NCBI RefSeq assembly: GCF_003570725.1
Contig: NZ_QWVS01000002.1
Coordinates: 62,001-126,000 of the forward strand
DNA: 64,000 nucleotides
Source: Peribacillus asahii
Lineage (GTDB): Bacteria; Bacillota; Bacilli; Bacillales; DSM-1321
Direction: 5' to 3'
In this document: positions 43,351 through 51,952 of the stretch, one piece after another
Layout of the letters: the number at the start of each line of letters is the position of its first letter
How positions within the stretch are numbered: the first letter of the stretch is position 1
Program-made: the position numbers and the translations under genes
Notes under the pieces: model-generated
The model's input: the letters and a program-made list of their open reading frames with translations, nothing else
What the model was told of the DNA's origin: nothing
The model's database searches: none

Positions 43351-43717
43351 TTAAGCATTATTAATCAAATCTTCAGCGAAAAGCTTGCGATAAACCGGCC
43401 ACTTTAGAACGGTTGCTAAATACTGTTTGAAGGAATATATTACTATACTTTCATTCTTCTTAAAAACTTGCTCTGTGAAAACCTTTAACCTGATATGTAC
43501 CATAAAAATAATTAGGATCATCAGGCAATAAAACTAGTATATCCGTAACCATCACCTTATGTCCAAGATAATTTTTGAACGCTAAGGATTTAAGCAACAA
43601 ACTATCAATCCTCTTTTTTATTCGATTGTCTTCATTATACACAAAATAAATAAAAGGATGAAATATTGTGTATCTAAATATAGAAGCAATCAATTTAGCA
43701 CTTCTAAATCCATACAC
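43351..43717 (-). pseudogene. Frameshifted remnant of a gene of unknown family
   Basis: Two frames joined give a protein-like tail: KSLAFKNYLGHKVMVTDILV and LPDDPNYFYGTYQVK in the first frame up to 43460, then TEQVFKKNESIVIYSFKQYL and KWPVYRKLFAEDLINNA in another frame, ending at a TAA at 43351. The frames switch near 43484. No good start signal is seen. I do not recognise the family. It is the only gene-like content of the 43157-43781 stretch. Confidence 0.45.
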
Positions 43718-43781
43718 CCCAAGATACTAAGAATGTCAGAAGATTGATTAGAGCAGTCTCCTCGCTTATGTAGTAAGGTCC

Positions 43782-43950
43782 GATTGGTGAAATACAGCGA
43801 AAGCTTACCTTTGGGATTTTCAAAGGTAAGCTTTCACCAATCAGATTCGTACGGTCACTTGATTGAAGCGAAGCAAAAATCTTAATGACCGTAGAACGTG
43901 ACTAACCATCAGTGGGGATGAAGAAAAACCCTCACTAATGGAAGTTTCAC
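43782..43950. repeat. Dispersed repeat element with a long hairpin (copy 3)
   Basis: Hairpin 43782-43842 with arms GATTGGTGAAA / TTTCACCAATC and inner arms AGCTTACCTTT / AAAGGTAAGCT, then TACGGTCACTTGATTGAAG as in the copy at 20692. At the right end CCATCAGTGGGG pairs loosely with CCCTCACTAATGG, followed by AAGTTTCAC as at 9345. It ends at the tatC stop codon. Confidence 0.65.
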
Positions 43951-43951
43951 G

Positions 43952-44710
43952 TTATTGCACATCTTCTCCTTGACTATATTCTGCTTCAGCCGCTGCTTCC
44001 CTTTTTTGACGCCGCTTAAAGACAATTTTAGATAGCGATATACTAATTTCATATAGAAGTAACAACGGTACAATCACAACGAAGTCGGACATAAAATCTG
44101 GAGGAGTTATACAAACAGCAATGACCACGAGAACAAAATAAGCATATTTTCTAATTTTATGAAGCACATAAGGATTTAAAATTCCGATAGAAGTTAAAAA
44201 CATAATGACAACAGGGAGCTCAAATAATACAGCAAAAGGAATAGTCATGTGAAAGACAAACTTAAAATACTTCTCAGCCGTGAAGTTCGTTAAAAACATG
44301 TCTCCACCTAAATCAAGTAAGAACTGATAAATCATCGGAAAAATAATAAAGTATCCGAAGGCAAGTCCCGCCACAAATAATATAAATAAAGCTGGTATGT
44401 AAGCTAATGTTGCCTTTATTTCATGCGGTCGTAAAGCTGGTTTAACAAAGAGCCATATTTGCAATGCTAGAATTGGAATCGTCGCTGCTACAGCAATCAC
44501 TGATGCGAGCATGAAGTAAATCCAAATAATCTCACTCGGTCCTAACACCATTAAGGTAACATCTAATCCCTTGACAAACCACTTATAAACATCTTCAACA
44601 AATATAAAGCCAATAATAAAAAAAAGAAAAAAACTAACGACAACAATAATTAATCGTTTTCGCAACTCATCAAGATGTTCAATGACATTGAGTTCTTTAT
44701 CTTCCAACAT
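43952..44710 (-). CDS. tatC: Twin-arginine translocase subunit TatC
   Basis: TatC (252 residues), the receptor of the twin-arginine protein export pathway. Six membrane helices are visible, with the conserved cytoplasmic N-terminus IEHLDELRKRL and first-loop Pro-rich segment ALRPHEIKATLAYIP and RKYAYFVL. The C-terminus is Arg/Glu-rich. It follows tatA with an 88-base gap that contains a terminator-like stem, so its level may be lower than that of tatA. Confidence 0.95.
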   Translation of the reverse strand: MLEDKELNVIEHLDELRKRLIIVVVSFFLFFIIGFIFVEDVYKWFVKGLDVTLMVLGPSEIIWIYFMLASVIAVAATIPILALQIWLFVKPALRPHEIKATLAYIPALFILFVAGLAFGYFIIFPMIYQFLLDLGGDMFLTNFTAEKYFKFVFHMTIPFAVLFELPVVIMFLTSIGILNPYVLHKIRKYAYFVLVVIAVCITPPDFMSDFVVIVPLLLLYEISISLSKIVFKRRQKREAAAEAEYSQGEDVQ

Positions 44711-44756
44711 CCATCACGCCTTTTTTTGAAAAATCCAATAATGTTTCGTCAACAAA

Positions 44757-44786
44757 AAGGCGCAAGACAACTCTATCTTACGCCTT
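44757..44786 (-). terminator. Terminator-like stem between tatA and tatC
   Basis: Stem AAGGCGTAAGA / TCTTGCGCCTT with one mismatch, followed by TTTTTG on the minus strand. It lies inside the tatA-tatC unit, upstream of tatC, and would reduce tatC transcription. Confidence 0.7.
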
Positions 44787-44797
44787 CACCCATCTGT

Positions 44798-44980
44798 TTA
44801 TTTAGTCGTTTTCTTCTCGTGATCTTCGAAGTCGTCACTCGTTAATTCGCGCGTTGATTTTTTAAATTCCCGTAACGTTTGTCCAAACGCACGCCCAATT
44901 TCAGGAAGCTTCTTAGGACCAAAAACTATTAACGCTAACAGTATGATTAAAATTAAACCAGGTACTCCAATATTCGGCAT
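44798..44980 (-). CDS. tatA: Twin-arginine translocase subunit TatA
   Basis: TatA (60 residues): a short N-terminal membrane helix ([20 protein letters not shown]) with the conserved FGPKKLPE hinge, then an amphipathic helix ([17 protein letters not shown]) and an acidic tail. It forms the pore with TatC in export of folded Tat substrates. It has GGGGATG... upstream with a good ribosome-binding site. Confidence 0.94.
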   Translation of the reverse strand: MPNIGVPGLILIILLALIVFGPKKLPEIGRAFGQTLREFKKSTRELTSDDFEDHEKKTTK

Positions 44981-45105
44981 GGATACATCCCCTTTAATGT
45001 TGACATCAACTTATAGCTATTATAATACTTTTTAGTTTTAAAGAAAAGCAATCTCCATTTCCATTTAAAAATGATAACTATTCAAAATAACTTGTATTAA
45101 ATCTA

Positions 45106-45156
45106 TTTTTCAGCCCATTTCATATGAATGATAATCATATGAAATGGGCTAAAAAC
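45106..45156. terminator. Terminator after ilvA
   Basis: Perfect 16-bp stem AGCCCATTTCATATGA / TCATATGAAATGGGCT, with T and A runs flanking both sides. Confidence 0.85.
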
Positions 45157-45183
45157 CGTTTAATAAATACTAGTTAACCGCTT

Positions 45184-46452
45184 CTAAATTAAAAGGTGGA
45201 ATAAGTTGCTATCTTTATTCACTTCCACAAATGTAAAGCCTTTTTTATTCATACGATCAATCAATCCAGCATAGTCGTTTTTATATTTTAATTCGATACC
45301 AACTAATGCCGGGCCGCTTTCTTTATTATTCTTCTTCGTATATTCAAAACGGCTAATATCATCGTTTGGTCCTAATACTTCATCTAGAAACTCTCTTAAA
45401 GCTCCAGCACGTTGTGGGAAGTTAACGATGAAGTAATATAACAATCCTTCATATAACAATGATTTCTCTTTAATTTCCTGCATTCTGCCGATATCATTAT
45501 TTCCACCGCTAATCATACAAACGACTGTTTTCCCTTTAATTTGATCTTTATATAAATCGAGCGCTGCTACAGAAATCGCTCCGGCCGGCTCAGCAACAAT
45601 CGCATGCTCGTTATATAAATCAAGAATGGTCGTACAAATTTTTCCTTCTGGTACAGGAATAATGTCTTCTAAATTCTCATGACAAATTTCATATGTCTTT
45701 TGCCCAACACATTTCACAGCGGCTCCATCAACAAACGTATCAATCGTCTCGAGCTCTGTAACCTCTCCCTTTTCGAAGGAATATTTCATAGAAGCGGCTC
45801 CTAATGGCTCAACTCCGATACATTTCGTCTCTGGAGAAACAGCTTTGAAATAGGTGGATAAACCAGCCATTAATCCGCCGCCGCCAATTGCAGCAAACAC
45901 ATAATCAATTTTCTCATCACAGTCATTAAGAATTTCCACGGCCGCTGTCCCTTGTCCTGCAATCACCAGTTCATCATCAAATGGGTGGATAAAAGTCCGC
46001 CCCTCATCCTTCGCACAAATCATCGCATTAGCAAAAGAGTCATCAAACGTATCTCCAACTAACACAATTTCAATATTATCTCTCCCAAATAATTGAACTT
46101 GATCAACTTTTTGTCTCGGAGTAGTAGCAGGCATAAAGATTTTTCCATTGATGCCTAAATGGTTACATGCAAACGCTACACCTTGTGCGTGATTCCCAGC
46201 ACTTGCACATACGACTCCATTTTGCGTTTCTTCCTTTGTTAATGTACTCATCTTATAGTAAGCCCCGCGTAATTTGAAGGAACGTACATGCTGTAGGTCT
46301 TCTCTTTTTAAATACACATTACAATTATATTTCTCAGATAACCGTGCATTTTTTTGCAAAGGAGTGTGAGCAACAATTTCTTTCAAATCTCGATAAGCAA
46401 TTAGAATATCTTCCAATTGAATTCCCCTTTTCATAGATGCTGTCTGACTCAT
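45184..46452 (-). CDS. ilvA: Threonine dehydratase, biosynthetic
   Basis: IlvA (422 residues) deaminates threonine to 2-oxobutyrate, the first step of isoleucine synthesis. The PLP lysine is in HVRSFKLRGAYYKM; SAGNHAQGVAFAC and the glycine-rich AAIGGGGLMAG match. The C-terminal 85 residues form a single ACT-like domain for isoleucine feedback, as in the shorter Bacillus enzymes. It sits as in B. subtilis next to sco/ypmR. No T-box was found in the leader. Confidence 0.94.
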   Translation of the reverse strand: MSQTASMKRGIQLEDILIAYRDLKEIVAHTPLQKNARLSEKYNCNVYLKREDLQHVRSFKLRGAYYKMSTLTKEETQNGVVCASAGNHAQGVAFACNHLGINGKIFMPATTPRQKVDQVQLFGRDNIEIVLVGDTFDDSFANAMICAKDEGRTFIHPFDDELVIAGQGTAAVEILNDCDEKIDYVFAAIGGGGLMAGLSTYFKAVSPETKCIGVEPLGAASMKYSFEKGEVTELETIDTFVDGAAVKCVGQKTYEICHENLEDIIPVPEGKICTTILDLYNEHAIVAEPAGAISVAALDLYKDQIKGKTVVCMISGGNNDIGRMQEIKEKSLLYEGLLYYFIVNFPQRAGALREFLDEVLGPNDDISRFEYTKKNNKESGPALVGIELKYKNDYAGLIDRMNKKGFTFVEVNKDSNLFHLLI

Positions 46453-46628
46453 AACAATTCCTCATATCCTTTCCCTTTTTATAATCCAATATTTAATCTA
46501 ATAATTATAACACTTTCACTAGAGGATGTAACTGACTTTTCAAAAAATTCTTTATTCAACAATTAGATTAAACCTCTATCTACCATGAGATAACAGACAA
46601 TCAATAGCATCCTATAATATAATTTAAT

Positions 46629-46661
46629 AAAACTGATGATAGAACGACAATCATCAGTTTT
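46629..46661 (-). terminator. Terminator after dfrA
   Basis: Perfect 12-bp stem AAAACTGATGAT / ATCATCAGTTTT with a 9-base loop, followed by T-rich DNA. Confidence 0.8.
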
Positions 46662-46670
46662 ATTCTAGTT

Positions 46671-47156
46671 TTATTTTCTTTCTAGTACAACAAATCGATG
46701 AGCGTATACATTTTTCTCGTCAACGATTCCTGGTGTAGAGGAACGTGTAGTCCATTCATTTTCATCTAAATTCGGAAAATACGTATCCCCTTCAAAGCTC
46801 GCCTCAATTTCGGTAATATATATTCGATCGGTAACAGGTAGAATCTCTTTAAAAATCTCCGCTCCACCAATAACAAAAACCTCTTGCTCACTTTGATCAG
46901 CATATCGCTTAATCTCATCGATCGTATGCAATATCGTACAATCCGAATTCGTATAAGATTGGTTACGTGTAACAATAATATTTTCACGACCAGGCAGCAC
47001 CCGGCCGATTGATTCAAACGTTTTACGCCCCATAATAATCGGCTTTCCCATCGTCACTTTTTTAAAATATTGAAGATCAGCCGGCAAATACCATGGCAAT
47101 TGATTATCCTTTCCAATGACCCGATTTTGATCCATCGCAACAATTAATGAAATCAT
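46671..47156 (-). CDS. dfrA: Dihydrofolate reductase
   Basis: DHFR (161 residues) reduces dihydrofolate to tetrahydrofolate. The active-site strand [21 protein letters not shown], the acid of LPADLQYFK, and [15 protein letters not shown] follow the family. It overlaps thyA by 4 bases, so both are coupled: thyA consumes methylene-tetrahydrofolate to dihydrofolate, which DHFR recycles. A standard chromosomal DHFR, not a resistance variant by context. Confidence 0.95.
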   Translation of the reverse strand: MISLIVAMDQNRVIGKDNQLPWYLPADLQYFKKVTMGKPIIMGRKTFESIGRVLPGRENIIVTRNQSYTNSDCTILHTIDEIKRYADQSEQEVFVIGGAEIFKEILPVTDRIYITEIEASFEGDTYFPNLDENEWTTRSSTPGIVDEKNVYAHRFVVLERK

Positions 47157-47947
47157 ACGCTTACTTCTCCTTTAATATGTGGGTGTGCTTCATAATTCAT
47201 TAATTCAAAATCTTCATAGACGAAATCAAAAATATCTCGAACATTTGGGTTAATCTTCATTGTTGGCAACGCCTTCGGTTCACGTGTCAATTGCAGTTTC
47301 ACTTGTTCTAAATGGTTATTATAAATATGTACATCACCCATTGTATGAACAAATTCACCCGGTTCCAAATCACATACTTGTGCAATCATCATTGTCAGCA
47401 ATGCGTAAGAGGCAATATTGAAAGGTACACCTAGGAAAACATCCGCTGAACGCTGATACAACTGACAAGATAACTTGCCATTTGCAACATAAAACTGAAA
47501 GAATGTATGACAAGGCGGCAAAGCCATCTGGTCTAATTCCCCAACATTCCAAGCACTTACAATTAATCTTCTTGAATTTGGATTCGTTTTAATTTGCTCA
47601 ATCACCTCACGAATCTGATCGATTTGTCGACCATCAGCCGTTCCCCACGAACGCCATTGATGCCCATAAATCGGTCCGAGATTTCCCTCTTCATCGGCCC
47701 ATTCATTCCAAATACGAACATTATTTTCTTTCAAATATTTAATATTCGTATCCCCTTTAAGGAACCACAGCAATTCATGAATAATTGCACGTAAGCTTAA
47801 CTTTTTAGTTGTCAGTACCGGAAATCCTTCTTGCAAATTAAAACGCATTTGATAGCCAAACGCACTAATCGTTCCTGTCCCTGTCCGATCACCCTTTGCC
47901 GTTCCATTTTCTAATACATGCTTACACAAATCCAAATATTGCTTCAT
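47153..47947 (-). CDS. thyA: Thymidylate synthase
   Basis: ThyA-type thymidylate synthase (264 residues) makes dTMP from dUMP. The nucleophile Cys is in [12 protein letters not shown], the dUMP contacts include [20 protein letters not shown] and [14 protein letters not shown]. This is the short form equivalent to B. subtilis ThyB, which also is followed by dfrA. The 300 bases before it (47948-48246) hold a fragment of the dispersed repeat near 47993 but no gene. Confidence 0.95.
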   Translation of the reverse strand: MKQYLDLCKHVLENGTAKGDRTGTGTISAFGYQMRFNLQEGFPVLTTKKLSLRAIIHELLWFLKGDTNIKYLKENNVRIWNEWADEEGNLGPIYGHQWRSWGTADGRQIDQIREVIEQIKTNPNSRRLIVSAWNVGELDQMALPPCHTFFQFYVANGKLSCQLYQRSADVFLGVPFNIASYALLTMMIAQVCDLEPGEFVHTMGDVHIYNNHLEQVKLQLTREPKALPTMKINPNVRDIFDFVYEDFELMNYEAHPHIKGEVSV

Positions 47948-48246
47948 CGTAAACCACCTTTATTAAATTCATCTTATCTATTTTATCGCAGATTAACGGG
48001 TAGTAAAAGTAAAACACAAAAAGGCAAAGAAGAAGCGACGGAAGGATAAGCGTAGCAATTATTCGCATAGACCAAAGTCGTCCAACTAACGATTAGCACG
48101 AGATAGAAAAAAGCATCTTCAATTTAATTTTTTAACATAGCTAATATGCTATATAAGCTACTTATTACATCAAGGAACAATAGCCATTCTTATGTCGACT
48201 TAATAAGTCGAAGCTATATAATCAAAGTTTCAACTCTAAAAGAAAA

Positions 48247-48957
48247 CTAATCTAATTGCTTAATATACATATAAGTTTGTGGAGCTAACCCTTCTAAACG
48301 ATGACGTTGCTCCGAATTCACATAATACATAGCAAACGCTTCAGCAAAGTATTCCTCTGGATAATCATTGAAATACGTTTGATTCGGAAATAGTGTCCCT
48401 ACTTCTTTTTTCCAAATACCTAAAAATTCAATATCATCTCTAATACCATTATAGACAATTTTATCAATGGAATGCGCTAACTCATGAAGCTCTAGATTCA
48501 CGGATCCATGTCCATTTCCTTGATCGCTTGCTCCAATCTTGACAAACACCGTATGTGAACCGCCCATTCCTGGTACATCATCCCACGTTGTCTCTGCATT
48601 CTTATATCCTCTTGGTTGAACTCCTTTTAAATAGGCTGCACTAGGGTTCTCCGTTAATCGGCCATTAAACAATTTCACTTTCACTTCTTTATCTACCAAT
48701 TTATCCAACATCGAGGAGGGTAAGCTATAAATCGATTTAACAATCGAGAGAGCCTCTCCTGTATCAAATGAACCTTCCGGAAATAAAAATAACTGCTGCA
48801 AATTCTGATGATTTGTGAAGATTTTCTCTTGCTTTAAAGGGTTCTTTTTCGATAATTCATCCCAGCTCACCCCGTCTTCCTTAGCCTGAGATAATGTATA
48901 AAAAGAAAACAATCCAATACATACCATAATTAGCATAATCCAATATTTAAATCGCAT
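48247..48957 (-). CDS. Secreted lethal-factor-fold zinc metallopeptidase (PPEP/ATLF-like)
   Basis: A 236-residue protein with an N-terminal signal peptide (KYWIMLIMVCIGLFSFYTL). The remainder resembles the catalytic domain of anthrax lethal factor and the Pro-Pro endopeptidases of Clostridioides and Paenibacillus. The zinc motif is HELAH in NLELHELAHSIDKI, with a likely third ligand and stabilising Tyr in EEYFAEAFAMYY. The GGSHTVFVKIG strand also fits. It is a single-domain enzyme and lacks receptor or translocation parts, so it probably cleaves a surface or secreted protein of the same cell. The gene is alone. Confidence 0.82.
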   Translation of the reverse strand: MRFKYWIMLIMVCIGLFSFYTLSQAKEDGVSWDELSKKNPLKQEKIFTNHQNLQQLFLFPEGSFDTGEALSIVKSIYSLPSSMLDKLVDKEVKVKLFNGRLTENPSAAYLKGVQPRGYKNAETTWDDVPGMGGSHTVFVKIGASDQGNGHGSVNLELHELAHSIDKIVYNGIRDDIEFLGIWKKEVGTLFPNQTYFNDYPEEYFAEAFAMYYVNSEQRHRLEGLAPQTYMYIKQLD

Positions 48958-49127
48958 AGACTATACTCCTTCCCCACTATGTATAATAGATTACAAAAAA
49001 CAAATTATTATTCTATTATAACATAATGAGAATCATAGCTTATGAAACTAAATTTTGGAAATCACTTTCAATAGAATGACGCACATTTCTTCTATTCTAT
49101 ACATATATTGAATATAGGTGATCCATT

Positions 49128-49370
49128 ATGAGACGTTACGGCAGACGACCAATAACACAAGAAGAACGAGAACTGGTTGAGGAAATTTTTAATATTTATT
49201 CTTTACAAATTTTTTTATTATTCGACCTTTGCTTGTTCACTCTTTTTCTAGGTATTTTATTATTTCCTCTTGTTCCATCACTTTGGCTTCTATTCCTTAT
49301 TCTTTTCCTCTTTTTTATAACTTTTTTTCTTCTTTTAAAACGCCTCGATTATTTCGACAAAAAAAGCTGA
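49128..49370 (+). CDS. Small hypothetical membrane protein
   Basis: An 80-residue protein with an Arg/Glu-rich N-terminus (RRYGRRPITQEERELVEE) and two long hydrophobic helices, the second very Phe/Leu-rich. The ATG follows AGGTGATC. No family is recognised. It is read towards the TerC gene and shares its terminator; the stop codon is inside the stem. Confidence 0.65.
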   Translation: MRRYGRRPITQEERELVEEIFNIYSLQIFLLFDLCLFTLFLGILLFPLVPSLWLLFLILFLFFITFFLLLKRLDYFDKKS

Positions 49371-49388
49371 CCTAGTCGTCAGCTTTTT
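49361..49388. terminator. Bidirectional terminator
   Basis: Perfect stem AAAAAGCTGAC / GTCAGCTTTTT with loop CTAGTC, between the convergent small membrane gene and the TerC gene. Confidence 0.85.
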
Positions 49389-49391
49389 ACA

Positions 49392-50153
49392 TTACGAATG
49401 AGTATATTTTTGTTTTTTTCGAAAATGAATAAGAATTGTTCCAGCAAAAATCAGGAAAATAATCACAAAGAACACCACGTGGGAAATGTGAATATTGAAT
49501 ACCGTTAAAAACATTTTAAAAGCAATGAAAGCAATCAATACATAAGCAGCAGATTCAAGCTCAGGAATGCGATCAATAAGCTTTAAGAACACACTTGCCA
49601 CACCTCGCATCATCAATACACCAAGCATGCCGCCAATTAACAGCACCCACACTTTATCACTCACACCGAAGGCCGCAATGACACTATCAACAGAGAAGGC
49701 GATATCCATTAATTCAACTACCACAACCGTTCCCCATAATGGACCAAATAGGCGAATAAGGATACCATTTTGATTTAAACCTTGTTCTTCCACTTCATCC
49801 GACTCTCTTCTTTTATCGCGGAAATATTTATACGATAACCAACCTAAGTAAGCCGCTCCTAGTACTTTCACCCACCACAATTTAATTAAGAATACACCGA
49901 TACCAATCGCAAAGAACCGGAAGAGATATGCACCAAGCAATCCATAAAATAAAGCTTTTCTTCGTTGTTTTTCCGGCAAATGACGCACCATCACGGCTAA
50001 TACTAACGCATTATCCGCAGACAACAATCCTTCCATTAACACTAATGTACCAATTAATCCCCAACTAACAGGATCCGTTAAAACCTGCACCCACATGTGC
50101 CCATCAAAGAATAAAGCATAAGTGCTCATGATGTTATGAAACAATTCCGACAT
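49392..50153 (-). CDS. TerC-family metal exporter, YkoY-like
   Basis: TerC protein (253 residues) with about seven helices. Key acidic motifs inside the membrane are LLSADNALVLAVMV and AFSVDSVIAAF. B. subtilis YceF/YkoY of this family help load secreted proteins with manganese. The start ATG at 50153 follows AAAGGAG. B. subtilis ykoY lies behind a manganese riboswitch; here I could not find the conserved 5' GGGGAGTA part, so riboswitch control is not supported. Confidence 0.9.
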   Translation of the reverse strand: MSELFHNIMSTYALFFDGHMWVQVLTDPVSWGLIGTLVLMEGLLSADNALVLAVMVRHLPEKQRRKALFYGLLGAYLFRFFAIGIGVFLIKLWWVKVLGAAYLGWLSYKYFRDKRRESDEVEEQGLNQNGILIRLFGPLWGTVVVVELMDIAFSVDSVIAAFGVSDKVWVLLIGGMLGVLMMRGVASVFLKLIDRIPELESAAYVLIAFIAFKMFLTVFNIHISHVVFFVIIFLIFAGTILIHFRKKQKYTHS

Positions 50154-50428
50154 GTTAAACGCTCCTTTTACTCTAAACAAAAAGAAACCTTCACCAGAGA
50201 ATATTGTATTCGTTCACTGATGAATAGTTAGATTAAGCAAGTATTTATTCGATAGGCTGTATTACTAACATTGTTGATTGCCCGACTCGTGAAGAACTTT
50301 TAAAAAAGCTGAAAGGCGTGCAAAACGACAGTTTCACACGCACAATCAATAATCTCCATTAACATAACCATTTCTTATATTATTCTATACCAGTATATCA
50401 CTTTTCACATTTATATACACTAAAATAA

Positions 50429-51031
50429 TCAAGATACTACCTTGGCACTCCCCCATTTAGGCGGTGTATTCGTATCCCAATAAATAGACCCTAATTCGTA
50501 GTGCGTCATAAATGAATCATGATATGTATGATAATGAAAATTAAACCAATACCCCTCTAATGGGATACGATCTTGGCGAACATGAAAACGAATAAGGTCT
50601 TCTCCACTTTCTGTATTCAAAATATGAAAAATCTTTTCGCTTCTGCCACCACTCGGATTTTTACTAATCGTTAATTGCTGCAATTGTTCATCAGGGAACT
50701 GATTAGCGATTTCAACAATTGCTTCTTCTATTTTCGGTAAAATCACCGCTTGAAATTCATCGTTAATTTTTGGTTGAATCTTTTCTCCAAATTTTTGATA
50801 AGTATTTGCTTCTGCCTTCTCTATCAATTCAGCGATACGCTGCTCTCTATTAAAGCTATCTTCTTCTATATCAGCAATCGGTATATACGGTATTTCCTTC
50901 TCTTCAAGTGCTCCATCTTTAATCGTATTCGCTTCTGCTAGCCATGTTAAATTCGATGGAGTCACAAGACCAAATGTTAATATAGAAATTAAAACGACAA
51001 GACTTTTACGAAGCCATTTTGTTGCTGCCAA
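50429..51031 (-). CDS. ypjP: YpjP family protein
   Basis: A 200-residue protein with a signal-like N-terminal helix (KWLRKSLVVLISILTFGL) and an extracellular domain that has EKIFHILNTESGEDLIRF and FNFHYHTYHDSFMTHYELG with many His residues. This corresponds to YpjP, which in B. subtilis lies close to thyB/dfrA. The start is a TTG at 51031 behind AGGGGG. Function unknown. The 293 bases upstream contain only the tiny gene at 51325. Confidence 0.88.
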   Translation of the reverse strand: MAATKWLRKSLVVLISILTFGLVTPSNLTWLAEANTIKDGALEEKEIPYIPIADIEEDSFNREQRIAELIEKAEANTYQKFGEKIQPKINDEFQAVILPKIEEAIVEIANQFPDEQLQQLTISKNPSGGRSEKIFHILNTESGEDLIRFHVRQDRIPLEGYWFNFHYHTYHDSFMTHYELGSIYWDTNTPPKWGSAKVVS

Positions 51032-51324
51032 CAAAATCCCCCTTTCCTTAACACTGTCTATCTTTCTTCCTTTCATTATACTCTTAAAAATAGCTGATGA
51101 CGAATAAATAGTAGCGAAAATTACTGCATTAACCATATTATGTAACTATTTCGATATGTTAAAAAGCGTACCAAACCACGATTCCACATAAAGTAAGCAA
51201 AAAAATCAAAAGCGTTCTATAACAAAGGCAACTATTCAAACACAAACATATAAATTAAAGGAATTGAATGGTTCGTATCGAATTAAACTATGTAGAGGAT
51301 ACTTTTCATAAGGAGGAGAAAGAA

Positions 51325-51402
51325 ATGGAATGGAGTTTCTTAGCAGTCATCCTTTGTATTCTAACATTAGGTTACTTTATTTATTTAACACTTGCCGATT
51401 AA
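51325..51402 (+). CDS. 25-residue single-helix membrane peptide
   Basis: A 26-codon frame with a very strong ribosome-binding site (AAGGAGGAGAAAG, then ATG). It encodes MEWSFLAVILCILTLGYFIY and four more residues, one membrane helix with Trp at the start and Asp at the end. The shape is like KdpF or other regulatory micro-peptides. No close family is recognised. Confidence 0.6.
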   Translation: MEWSFLAVILCILTLGYFIYLTLAD

Positions 51403-51539
51403 ATAAACACTACGCGACCTGTGCCCTCTATTCATAAAGCATAGGTTGTTTCATTTCGCTTATGATAAGTGCTAACTTCTCCCCAAAAACAAATGATATA
51501 CTAGCTGAAGATGAATTGTATGAGAGGAGAAAGTAAGAA

Positions 51540-51917
51540 ATGGATTTCGTTCATATTATAGCTGAAGAAAAGATTAAACAAGCCATGAATGATGGAGAAT
51601 TCAATCATTTACCTGGAAAGGGAAAACCTCTTGTCATAGAAGATTTATCAGCTATCCCTCAAGACCTTCGAATGGCATATAGTCTATTAAAAAATGCTAA
51701 GATGCTGGAAGATGAGCAAAATTATCGAAAAGAATTAATGCAAATAGAAGATCTAATCGCTTGCTGTCATGACCCGGAAGAAAAGCTAGTTCTACAACAA
51801 AAGCTCAATCAAAAACTCCTGCAATTTAACCGGGTCCTGCAAAAACGAAACACTACAAATAGCAATGCTTTTAAAAAATATGATACAAAAATTCAAATGC
51901 GCATAAGAAAAAATTAA
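51540..51917 (+). CDS. DnaJ-like DUF1992 family protein
   Basis: A 125-residue protein of the DUF1992 family, named DnaJ homologue C28. The core motif is AEEKIKQAMNDGEFNHLPGKGKPL, with the following LSAIPQDLRMAYSLLKNA. The rest is a coiled helix. The start has GAGGAGAAAG at a normal distance. No J-domain HPD motif is present. Function unknown. It converges with ypiP, with a 35-base gap. Confidence 0.88.
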   Translation: MDFVHIIAEEKIKQAMNDGEFNHLPGKGKPLVIEDLSAIPQDLRMAYSLLKNAKMLEDEQNYRKELMQIEDLIACCHDPEEKLVLQQKLNQKLLQFNRVLQKRNTTNSNAFKKYDTKIQMRIRKN

Positions 51918-51952
51918 TTTTTTATTTAAATAAAAGCCTGGTACCTCATTCA

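Noticed and set aside
50181-50428. yybP-ykoY manganese riboswitch upstream of the TerC gene
   Set aside because: The sequence CTCTGGTGAAGG just before the gene recalls the 3' part of that riboswitch, but the conserved 5' GGGGAGTA and the internal loop motifs could not be found in the leader.
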